The position numbers were made by a program, and so were the translations under genes. A DNA stretch of 10,178 bases, from the NCBI GenBank assembly GCA_902796635.1, contig CADBPU010000081.1, positions 1-10,178 on the forward strand. Direction: 5' to 3'. This stretch comes from an uncultured Eubacteriales bacterium (GTDB lineage Bacteria > Bacillota > Clostridia > Christensenellales > UBA1242). Positions 1-5,818 of this stretch are shown here, in pieces. Under the pieces are notes generated by a model that worked only from the letters and a program-made list of their open reading frames with translations, was not told the DNA's origin and did no database searches. Each line of letters begins with the position of its first letter. The first letter of the stretch is position 1.

Positions 1-866
1 GCAATATACTCATCTGTTATTTTTATTGGCAACAAGTCAGGGTCTGGAAAGTATCTATAATCATTACTTTCTTCTTTGCTTCTAAGTGCTTCATTCTTTC
101 CCAAATTGTCATCCCATTTGAGTGTGATTTGATGAATGGTCTCACCATTTTCTATGGCTTCTATTTGTCTTTTTGCTTCGTATTCAATTGCTCTTTTTAC
201 TGCTTTGAAACTGTTCAAATTTTTCATTTCTGTTCTCGTTCCGAGCTTTTTTGCATCTTCTTTTGCCACACTAATATTTACGTCGCAACGCAAACTGCCT
301 TCTTGCATCTTGCAATCAGAAACACCTATTGAAACAAGAGTTTCCTTTATTGCCATTAGTGTTGCAACTGCTTCATCACCACTATGAATATCTGGCTCTG
401 TGACTATTTCTATAAGTGGAACACCACATCTATTAAAGTCAACAAAAGATTTGCCGAGTTTTGCATCATGCACACTTTTGCCAGCATCTTCTTCCATATG
501 AATATTGTTTAATCTCGTAAATTTTTCTTCGCCATTAAGTTTGTATCTAACCTTTCCGCCAACACAAATTGGTTTTTGAAGCTGGCTGATTTGATATGCC
601 TTGCTAAGATCCGGATAGAAATAGTTTTTACGTTCAAAAATTGCAACATTATTGATATTTGAGTCAAAAGCAAGTCCACTTTTTATTGCATATTCAACAC
701 AAGTTTTGTTGATTGTTGGAATTGCACCAGGAAGACCCATGCAAACAGGACAAGTGTTTGTGTTTATTGGAGCGCCAAATTGATTTTTGCATCTACAAAA
801 TGCTTTTGTTTCTGTTTTTAATTCAACGTGAATTTCCAAACCAACTGTTATTTTATAGTTATTCAT
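1..866 (-). CDS. gatB: Aspartyl/glutamyl-tRNA amidotransferase subunit B (partial, C-terminus off the left edge)
   Basis: GatB binds the misacylated tRNA and phosphorylates the Glu or Asp side chain, which is then amidated with ammonia from GatA. About 288 N-terminal codons are present; the family is usually near 475-480 residues, so the tail and YqeY-like domains are outside the window. The reading starts MNNYKITVGLEIHVELKT, the canonical GatB opening. Four cysteines (C24, C26, C39, C42; FCRC then CPVC) match the zinc-binding version of the family. The stretch VRYKLNGEEKFTRLNNIHME, followed by EEDAGKSVHD, then DFNRCGVPLIEIVTEPD and RCDVNISV, is typical catalytic-cradle sequence. The start at 866 has GGAGG (872-876) 5 nt upstream and overlaps the end of gatA by 8 nt, implying translational coupling. 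The identification is firm; whether the enzyme serves Gln, Asn or both cannot be told. Confidence 0.97.
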   Translation of the reverse strand, partial: MNNYKITVGLEIHVELKTETKAFCRCKNQFGAPINTNTCPVCMGLPGAIPTINKTCVEYAIKSGLAFDSNINNVAIFERKNYFYPDLSKAYQISQLQKPICVGGKVRYKLNGEEKFTRLNNIHMEEDAGKSVHDAKLGKSFVDFNRCGVPLIEIVTEPDIHSGDEAVATLMAIKETLVSIGVSDCKMQEGSLRCDVNISVAKEDAKKLGTRTEMKNLNSFKAVKRAIEYEAKRQIEAIENGETIHQITLKWDDNLGKNEALRSKEESNDYRYFPDPDLLPIKITDEYI

Positions 867-2316
867 CTCGACCTCCAAAGTTTGATTTGTTATGCTCTTC
901 AAAATAATTTGCAAGTGTGTAAAGCGTTGACTCATCAAATTTTTTGCCAATTAATTGAAGACCGATAGGAAGCCCATCTTGATTTTTTCCACAAGGAAAA
1001 CTTATTGCTGGTGAACCAACAATATTGACAGGAACAGTGTAAACATCGCTCAAATACATTTTGATATGATCATTTGATTTTTCACCAAGTTTGAACGCAA
1101 CACTTGGACTTGTTGGAGAAAGCAAAACATCACACTTTTTGAATGCTTCTTCAAATTCATTTGTCATAAGTTGTTGAACTTTTTTTGCTTTGTTGTAATA
1201 TGCATCATAATATCCACTTGAAAGAACAAAATTTCCAAGCATAATTCTTCTTTTTACTTCACGCCCAAAGCCCTGTGTTCTTGTTTTTACATAAAGGTCA
1301 ACAAGGTCATCATATTTCTCTGCCCTGAAACCATATCTTACGCCATCAAATCTACTCAAATTACTGCTTGCTTCTGCACTTGAAATAATGTAGTAAGCAG
1401 AAAGTGCCAAGTCAATATTTTTTAGGTCAACATCAACAATTTCTGCACCATTTTGACGATAAAACTCAATTGCTTTTTCAACAGCAATCTTTACATCTTC
1501 ATCCATGCCAAGAGCAAAAAATTGTTTTGCAATACCAATTTTTAGACCTTTTATATCATCTTTAATCTCATTCAAATAATCAGGAACAGGACAATCCACT
1601 GATGTTGTTTCTTTATCATCATATCCTGCAATTGCAGAAAGCATGACAGCATTATCTTTAACAGTTCTTGTAAGTGGGCCGACTTGATCAAGAGAATTTG
1701 CAAAAGCAACAACGCCATATCTGCTAACTCTGCCATATGTTGGCTTCATACCAACAACGCCACAAAAACTTGCTGGTTCTCTTATTGAACCACCAGTATC
1801 AGTACCAAGTGCGGCATAACATTGATATGCACCAACACTTGCTGCACTACCGCCACTGCTGCCACCAGGAACACGAGTGTTGTCGATAGGGTTTAACACA
1901 GGACCAAAAGCACTGTTCTCATTACTAGAACCCATAGCAAACTCATCCATATTGGCTTTGCCAACAAAAACTGCATCTTGCTCTTTGAGTTTTTCTATAA
2001 CAGTTGCATCATAAACTGAAACGTAATTTTCTAACATTTTTGACGAACAAGTTGTTTTTTGTCCACAAACATTTATGTTATCTTTAATCACAATTGGAAC
2101 ACCAGCAAGAATTGGCAAAACCCTGCCATCTTTTATTTTTTGGTCAACCTCTTTTGCCTTTTCAAGTGCTTCTTCAAAATTATATGAATTCAAAGCATTT
2201 AATTTTTCAGATGCTTTTATTTGTGCAATAATTTGAGAAGTTACTTCTTCACTTGTTACTTCTCCACTATGAATTTTTTTGCTAACTTCAAGCAAACTTA
2301 ATTTTGTATAATCCAT
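859..2316 (-). CDS. gatA: Aspartyl/glutamyl-tRNA amidotransferase subunit A
   Basis: GatA is the amidase-signature subunit. It hydrolyses glutamine and passes ammonia to GatB for transamidation of Glu-tRNA(Gln) or Asp-tRNA(Asn) in the cytoplasm. The 485-residue length is normal for the family. The Lys-cisSer-Ser catalytic triad is visible as K78 (in VVIKDNINV), S153 (PGGSSGGSAAS) and S177 (GTDTGGSIREPA). The block GVVGMKPTYGRVSRYGVVAF and the LDQVGP motif follow as expected. The ATG at 2316 fits the family N-terminus and is preceded by GAGG (2324-2327) 7 nt away. It lies 107 bp downstream of gatC, an unusually long gap for these partners, and its last codons overlap the gatB start. The C-terminus reads NFGGRDE, and the two Gly codons hold the gatB Shine-Dalgarno. 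No truncation or missing catalytic residue. Confidence 0.98.
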   Translation of the reverse strand: MDYTKLSLLEVSKKIHSGEVTSEEVTSQIIAQIKASEKLNALNSYNFEEALEKAKEVDQKIKDGRVLPILAGVPIVIKDNINVCGQKTTCSSKMLENYVSVYDATVIEKLKEQDAVFVGKANMDEFAMGSSNENSAFGPVLNPIDNTRVPGGSSGGSAASVGAYQCYAALGTDTGGSIREPASFCGVVGMKPTYGRVSRYGVVAFANSLDQVGPLTRTVKDNAVMLSAIAGYDDKETTSVDCPVPDYLNEIKDDIKGLKIGIAKQFFALGMDEDVKIAVEKAIEFYRQNGAEIVDVDLKNIDLALSAYYIISSAEASSNLSRFDGVRYGFRAEKYDDLVDLYVKTRTQGFGREVKRRIMLGNFVLSSGYYDAYYNKAKKVQQLMTNEFEEAFKKCDVLLSPTSPSVAFKLGEKSNDHIKMYLSDVYTVPVNIVGSPAISFPCGKNQDGLPIGLQLIGKKFDESTLYTLANYFEEHNKSNFGGRDE

Positions 2317-2423
2317 TACTTTTCCTCGTATTTTTTCAAAAATTTGTATTTTTAACTGATATTTGCATGTTTTATTATAATTTTTTAATAATTTTATAAT
2401 GTTTTTTTCAAAATTATCAAAAA
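2317..2423 (-). other. gatC-gatA spacer, with a weak candidate internal promoter
   Basis: This is a 107-bp, extremely AT-rich gap inside the gat operon. On the minus strand a TTGATA (2415-2420) stands 16 nt from a TATAAA (2393-2398), which could be a secondary promoter for gatA-gatB with a leader of about 70 nt. It lacks the TGn extension seen in the other promoters of the window, and in DNA this AT-rich such a match can arise by chance. I see no GC-containing hairpin or riboswitch-like structure. The gatA ribosome binding site GAGG (2324-2327) lies at the gatA end. Confidence 0.25.
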
Positions 2424-2711
2424 TTAGTCTATCATAATTGGCACTGCAATACTGCTACCCATTGTGTCTGGAGCATTTTTTATTGCATCATTTTTTGATA
2501 AACTATTGTGTGGAATATCTTCCTTAATTTCAGTTTCTGCATCAAGCAATCTGTTTTTTAATTCAACATTTTGTGTGTCTACTTTTTCAAGTGCTTCAAT
2601 TTGTTCCAATGTCTTTTCAAACTCACTTTTGAAATTCTCTGTTTCTTTTTCATCAAATTCGATTCTTGAAAGTTCTGCTAGATGATTTACTAATTTTGTT
2701 GTTATTTCCAT
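2424..2711 (-). CDS. gatC: Aspartyl/glutamyl-tRNA amidotransferase subunit C
   Basis: GatC is the small, non-catalytic subunit that wraps around the GatA-GatB interface and stabilises the complex. The protein is 95 residues, the usual length. It shows the family's N-terminal helix signature (VNHLAELSRIEFDEKE), the central helix with KTLEQIEALEKVDT, and the C-terminal pattern LxxD...IKEDIPHNSLSKNDAIKNAPDT. It is the first gene of the gat operon. A GGAG (2717-2720) sits 5 nt upstream of the ATG, and a strong promoter lies just beyond (2730-2758). The stop is TAA. The C-terminus ends SSIAVPIMID rather than the more common aromatic-containing tail. That part of the family is variable, so I attach no meaning to it. 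Confidence 0.95.
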   Translation of the reverse strand: MEITTKLVNHLAELSRIEFDEKETENFKSEFEKTLEQIEALEKVDTQNVELKNRLLDAETEIKEDIPHNSLSKNDAIKNAPDTMGSSIAVPIMID

Positions 2712-2729
2712 AAAAACTCCAATGCGTAT

Positions 2730-2758
2730 ATTTTAGCACACGCACAAAAATATTTCAA
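2730..2758 (-). promoter_or_regulatory. Promoter of the gatCAB operon, extended -10
   Basis: Read on the minus strand, TTGAAA (2753-2758) is separated by 17 nt from TAAAAT (2730-2735). A TGC directly before the -10 makes an extended box (2730-2738). The expected transcript start is near 2723, giving a leader of about 12 nt that just accommodates the gatC GGAG. No operator or leader structure is visible, so expression is probably constitutive. Confidence 0.75.
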
Positions 2759-2772
2759 TCTTTTTTATTGAT

Positions 2773-2791
2773 TTATTTATATTATAAATAA
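2773..2791. repeat. AT-only perfect inverted repeat between rarA and gatC
   Basis: The 8-nt arms TTATTTAT and ATAAATAA are perfect complements around a 3-nt loop. The repeat lies 26 bp past the rarA stop and upstream of the gatC promoter. It contains no G or C and has no T-run directly after it on the minus strand, so it does not look like a classical intrinsic terminator. It could weakly mark the end of rarA or have arisen by chance in AT-rich DNA. Confidence 0.35.
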
Positions 2792-2816
2792 CCATTATAA
2801 TCTGACAACGTTATAT

Positions 2817-4106
2817 TTATTTGCTTTTGTCAAAAACTTTTTTTCTTTTCATTCCTTTTTCTGCACCATTATTGCTTGGTTTGTAATATACCTTGCCTTC
2901 CAATTCTTTTGGCATGTATTGTTGATATACATAGCCACCATAGTCATGTGGATACTTATATTCTCCACTGCCATCAGGATTGGTTGATGGATGATTTTTT
3001 AGTGCATTTGGAATTGTTACAGTTTTAATATTTTTCGCATCATACTCTGCCATGTCTCGCGCAACAATGACGCTGTTTGACTTATCACTTTCGCAAGCAT
3101 AAATTATTGCATGTGTCATTGGTATAAGTCCTTCTGGTTTGCCCATATTTTGATATGCTGTCATTGCACTTGTTGCAACAACCAAAGCATTGCTGTTTGC
3201 CATGCCAATATCTTCACTGCAATGCGCTATAAGTCGTCTAAAAATAATCAATGGGTCAACCCCACTTTCAATCATTCTAAAAGCATAGAATAGTGCACTG
3301 TCTGCATCACTACCCCTTATGCTTTTGCAAAAAGCAGAGAGCATATCATAATATTGACTTTCATCCAAACTCATAACTTTTTGTTCTAAACATTCGGCAA
3401 TAAGTTCTTTATCTATAATAATTTTATCATTTTCAATACGCCCAGTCGTGCTGGCAAGTTCCAAAGTGTTAAGTGCTTTTCTCACATCCCCACCAACTGC
3501 AAAAGAAAGATAATCAAGTGCATCAGGGGTTATGTAAATGTTGAGTTCTCCAAGACCATTTGGCGATTTTATCGCATTCAAAACAGCAAGTTTGATGTCG
3601 TTTTTTTCTAACGGCTTAAATTCAAAAATTCTACATCTTGAAACAATAGCTCTTGTCATGCTTGTGTATGGATTTTCTGTTGTGCTACCAATAAAAATGA
3701 TTTCTCCATTTTCAATAGCTTCCAAAACACTATCACTTTGTGCCTTATTCCACCTGTGACATTCATCTAAAAGCAAATATGTTCTTTTGCCATAAAGCAT
3801 CAAATTTTGCTTTGCTTCTGCAATAATCTCTTTTGCATCAGCAACACCGCTGTTGATGGCGTTCAACTTCTTAAAAATACCATTACCACTATTTGCAATA
3901 ATATTTGCAAGAGTGGTTTTTCCAGTGCCGGGTGGACCATAAAAAATACAACTACCCAAAGTACCATCTTTTATTGCTTTTTCTATAACTCCACCACTCT
4001 TTAATATATGTTGCTGAACAACAAATTCAGCAAGCGAAGTTGGCCTAACTCTGTCTGCAAGCGGAGCAAATTTTTTTGTATCATTAAATAGTGATAATTC
4101 TTCCAT
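2817..4106 (-). CDS. rarA: Replication-associated recombination protein A, AAA+ ATPase
   Basis: RarA (MgsA) is a clamp-loader-like AAA+ ATPase that acts at stalled replication forks and single-strand DNA ends together with SSB. The 429-residue length is normal. Walker A is GPPGTGKTT (57-65). Walker B with the family-specific extension is LLLDECHRWNKAQ (111-123). Sensor 1 is GSTTENP (140-146), the arginine-finger SRC is at 156-158, and sensor 2 is GGDVRKAL (205-212). The C-terminal tetramerisation region carries YKYPHDYGGYVYQQYMPKEL, as in RarA. A usually conserved Gly in the N-terminal GQQH motif is Val here (FVVQQH, V30). The ATG at 4106 is the only plausible start: the next Met is residue 103, and conserved sequence begins by about residue 14. 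No Shine-Dalgarno precedes it, and the -10 box lies 6 nt upstream, so the message is predicted leaderless. It has its own promoter and is not tightly linked to era or gatC. Confidence 0.96.
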   Translation of the reverse strand: MEELSLFNDTKKFAPLADRVRPTSLAEFVVQQHILKSGGVIEKAIKDGTLGSCIFYGPPGTGKTTLANIIANSGNGIFKKLNAINSGVADAKEIIAEAKQNLMLYGKRTYLLLDECHRWNKAQSDSVLEAIENGEIIFIGSTTENPYTSMTRAIVSRCRIFEFKPLEKNDIKLAVLNAIKSPNGLGELNIYITPDALDYLSFAVGGDVRKALNTLELASTTGRIENDKIIIDKELIAECLEQKVMSLDESQYYDMLSAFCKSIRGSDADSALFYAFRMIESGVDPLIIFRRLIAHCSEDIGMANSNALVVATSAMTAYQNMGKPEGLIPMTHAIIYACESDKSNSVIVARDMAEYDAKNIKTVTIPNALKNHPSTNPDGSGEYKYPHDYGGYVYQQYMPKELEGKVYYKPSNNGAEKGMKRKKVFDKSK

Positions 4107-4112
4107 GTTTTA

Positions 4113-4141
4113 ATTATATCAAAAGCGCTAAATATTAACAA
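4113..4141 (-). promoter_or_regulatory. rarA promoter placed for a leaderless transcript
   Basis: On the minus strand, TTGTTA (4136-4141) and a consensus TATAAT (4113-4118) are 17 nt apart, with TGA before the -10 forming an extended box. Only 6 nt separate the -10 from the rarA ATG at 4106, so initiation is expected at or within a base or two of the start codon. The spacer holds the 6-bp palindrome AGCGCT (4124-4129), too short to call an operator. Confidence 0.75.
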
Positions 4142-4149
4142 CAAAAATG

Positions 4150-4164
4150 AGCAAAAATATTGCT
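4150..4164 (-). terminator. Weak hairpin after era, possible terminator
   Basis: AGCAA and TTGCT form a 5-bp stem with a 5-nt loop. On the minus strand the stem is followed by CATTTTTGTTG, which has a short T-run. It lies 35 bp past the era stop and before the rarA promoter, where a terminator would be expected. The stem is short and has only two G-C pairs, so I hold this loosely. Confidence 0.25.
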
Positions 4165-4198
4165 ATCTTTGCCCACGTATTAATTATTTTTATAAAAA

Positions 4199-5095
4199 TC
4201 AACCAATATCCCTTTTATCGTATCCCAAATTGCTTGATAAAATATCACTATCTCTCCAACGTTCTTTTACTTTTACCCATAATTCCAAAAAGACTTTTTG
4301 ATTTAGCATACGTTCTATGTCTTTTCTGCTTTCTTCACCAATTTTTTTAAGAGTTGAACCAGCATTTCCAATTATAATTTTTTTATGATTATCTTTTTCA
4401 CAATAGATTGTTGCTGAAATTTTTGTTATTTTATCTTTTTGCTCAAACTTTTCAATTTCAACAGCAATGCCATGTGGAATTTCTTGTTGTAATAGCCAAA
4501 GTGCCTTTTCTCGTATTATTTCACTCGCAATAAATCTTTCACTAACATCTGTTACAGTGTCTGTTGGATACATTGCGGGGCTAATTGGCATAAATTTTTT
4601 AATCGTTTCTTTGATTACATCTAAATTTTTACCATTAAAACTTGAAAATGGAATGATTTCTTGCACATTTTGAATAGAATTGAGTTTTGCTAGTTCTGGG
4701 TATAACTTTTCAAAAGTTGTATCGTCAATTTTAGAAACCAAAATTACAACAGGAGTTTCCCCAGCACAGAATGCCTTTATCTCATCAATATCTTCTTGAA
4801 AAAATCTCTTTGTGCCATCAAGCATATACAAAATAAGGTCAATTCCTTCCAATGATTTTTGTATAGACTTTTCCATATATCTATCTAAACTATTTTTAGA
4901 TTTATGAATGCCTGGCGTATCCAAAAAAATGACCTGTAAATCTTTTTGATTCAAAATACCGGTCACAATATTTCTTGTTGTTTGTGGTTTTGGTGAAACA
5001 ATGCTTATTTTTTGACCTACCAATTTGTTGAGAAGTGTACTCTTTCCCACATTTGGTCTGCCCAAAATTGACACATATCCGCATCTAAAATCCAT
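4199..5095 (-). CDS. era: GTPase Era, 16S rRNA-binding ribosome assembly factor
   Basis: Era binds the 3' end of 16S rRNA and acts as a GTP-dependent checkpoint in 30S subunit maturation. The 298-residue length is standard. The GTPase domain shows G1 GRPNVGKST (12-20), the switch region PKPQTTRN (35-42) and G3 DTPG (59-62). G4 reads SKID (121-124) instead of the usual NKxD. The G5 position reads FSSFNGKN (150-157) instead of a typical SA-containing motif. The C-terminal KH domain has IIIGNAGSTLKKIG (240-253) with the GxxG loop, then VFLELWVKVKERWR and the terminal SSNLGYD signature. Both G4 and G5 changes affect base-recognition loops but are conservative, so function is probably kept. It starts 1 nt after the ybeY stop codon, so the two are almost certainly co-transcribed and probably translationally coupled; its own ribosome binding site is weak. 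The stop is TGA. Confidence 0.97.
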   Translation of the reverse strand: MDFRCGYVSILGRPNVGKSTLLNKLVGQKISIVSPKPQTTRNIVTGILNQKDLQVIFLDTPGIHKSKNSLDRYMEKSIQKSLEGIDLILYMLDGTKRFFQEDIDEIKAFCAGETPVVILVSKIDDTTFEKLYPELAKLNSIQNVQEIIPFSSFNGKNLDVIKETIKKFMPISPAMYPTDTVTDVSERFIASEIIREKALWLLQQEIPHGIAVEIEKFEQKDKITKISATIYCEKDNHKKIIIGNAGSTLKKIGEESRKDIERMLNQKVFLELWVKVKERWRDSDILSSNLGYDKRDIG

Positions 5096-5096
5096 T

Positions 5097-5582
5097 TTAA
5101 TCTCGCTTTAATCTAAATTTTGAAAGTATTTCTTCTTCTTGTGCTCTCATTATACTGCTATCTAATTTATCCACATGGTCATAACCCATGAGATGCAAAA
5201 GTCCATGCACCATCAAATATGCAACTTCTCTTGTAAAAGAATGCCCAAAACTTCCAGCTTGTTCATGTGCTCTATTCAAATTTATGACCACATCACCGAT
5301 ATCAACTTTTCCATTTTCTGGATTTATGTCATCCGGAAAATTTTTTTTGTTGATTTTTTTATTGAAAACATTATCAAGATTTGGAAAACTCAAAACATCG
5401 GTAACTTCGTCAATATTTCTCTCGTTCTTATTCAGTTCTTGTATTTCGTCATCATCAACAAAAGATATGCCAACTTGCAATTTTCTTGGCTTTTGCCCTA
5501 CTGATTTGAATGTTTGTTTTGCCACTTTTTTTAACAATTTAAGTGTCTTTTTATCTACTTCTTGTCCTAAAAATTCTACCAT
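5097..5582 (-). CDS. ybeY: Endoribonuclease YbeY, rRNA maturation factor
   Basis: YbeY is a metal-dependent RNase-family protein needed for 16S rRNA 3'-end maturation and 70S quality control. The metal site HGLLHLMGYDH is present with H126, H130 and H136. The upstream motif LNKNERNIDEVTDVLSFP (50-67) carries the conserved Arg and TDVLSFP. GDVVINLNRAHEQA and GHSFTREVAYL complete the family pattern. I start it at the ATG at 5582 (161 residues, MVEFLGQEV). That codon has AGGAG 5 nt upstream, whereas an in-frame upstream ATG at 5621 would add 13 residues unlike the family and lies upstream of the likely transcript start. It is the first gene of a ybeY-era unit, consistent with the linked roles of the two products on 16S rRNA, and is divergent from the large surface-protein gene. 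Confidence 0.95.
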   Translation of the reverse strand: MVEFLGQEVDKKTLKLLKKVAKQTFKSVGQKPRKLQVGISFVDDDEIQELNKNERNIDEVTDVLSFPNLDNVFNKKINKKNFPDDINPENGKVDIGDVVINLNRAHEQAGSFGHSFTREVAYLMVHGLLHLMGYDHVDKLDSSIMRAQEEEILSKFRLKRD

Positions 5583-5587
5583 AATTT

Positions 5588-5592
5588 CTCCT
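5588..5592 (-). promoter_or_regulatory. Ribosome binding site that fixes the ybeY start
   Basis: AGGAG on the minus strand stands 5 nt before the ATG at 5582. The longer reading from 5621 would begin upstream of the extended -10 box at 5602-5610, so a transcript from that promoter could not include it. Confidence 0.8.
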
Positions 5593-5601
5593 AGTAAATT
5601 T

Positions 5602-5610
5602 ATTATAGCA
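5602..5610 (-). promoter_or_regulatory. ybeY-era promoter, extended -10
   Basis: On the minus strand TGC is followed by a consensus TATAAT. The -35 position at 17-nt spacing reads TTTAAT, a poor match, which an extended -10 can compensate for. The predicted transcript start near 5595 gives a leader of about 13 nt that just includes the AGGAG site. Confidence 0.65.
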
Positions 5611-5651
5611 CATAATTTCAAAAAATTAAAATATTTTTTATTTATTTTGAA

Positions 5652-5677
5652 TTTGTTTCAAAAATTTGTTTGAAAAA
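5652..5677. repeat. Tandem 13-bp direct repeat in the divergent spacer
   Basis: TTTGTTTCAAAAA (5652-5664) is followed directly by TTTGTTTGAAAAA (5665-5677), with one mismatch. The same stretch contains an inverted repeat, TTTCAAA (5656-5662) and TTTGAAA (5669-5675). An 11-bp direct repeat ATTTTGAATTT also occurs at 5644-5654 and 5693-5703. It may be a regulator-binding region or only low-complexity AT sequence. Confidence 0.45.
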
Positions 5678-5734
5678 TGTATATGTTAAGTCATTTTGAA
5701 TTTAAGTTTATTTGCATAATACCAAAAAAAATAC

Positions 5735-5760
5735 TTAATATATTATTATAAATATATTAA
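5735..5760. repeat. Perfect 9-bp inverted repeat upstream of the surface-protein promoter
   Basis: Arms TTAATATAT (5735-5743) and ATATATTAA (5752-5760) are perfect complements separated by 8 bp. The right arm ends a few bases before the -35 region of the plus-strand promoter. The position would suit an activator or repressor site or an UP-like element. The AT-only composition means chance cannot be excluded. Confidence 0.45.
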
Positions 5761-5766
5761 TTTTGT

Positions 5767-5794
5767 TTGTCTTAAAAAAAATATGTGGTAAAAT
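5767..5794 (+). promoter_or_regulatory. Promoter of the large surface-protein gene, extended -10
   Basis: TTGTCT (5767-5772) is followed after 16 nt by TAAAAT (5789-5794), with TGG before it making an extended -10 from 5786. An alternative -35 is TTGTTT (5763-5768) at 20-nt spacing, which is less likely. The expected start near 5801 gives a leader of about 18 nt containing the GAGG ribosome binding site (5809-5812), 6 nt from the ATG. Confidence 0.65.
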
Positions 5795-5818
5795 GTTGGT
5801 ATATAGATGAGGTATTTT

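Noticed and set aside
129..387. Plus-strand open frames of 67 and 83 codons near the left end
   Set aside because: They overlap gatB on the opposite strand, and gatB is conserved through this stretch.
2712..2816. Riboswitch or T-box leader ahead of the gat operon
   Set aside because: The promoter lies within 50 bp of gatC and leaves a leader of only about 12 nt, too short for such an element.
4147..4350. Plus-strand frame of 67 codons beginning in the era-rarA spacer
   Set aside because: Most of it is antisense to the conserved era 3' end; it has no clear promoter or ribosome binding site, and the product is a low-complexity hydrophobic string.
5175..5673. Plus-strand open frames of 109 and 161 codons over ybeY
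   Set aside because: They are antisense shadows of ybeY, whose catalytic motifs, ribosome binding site and promoter are clear on the minus strand.
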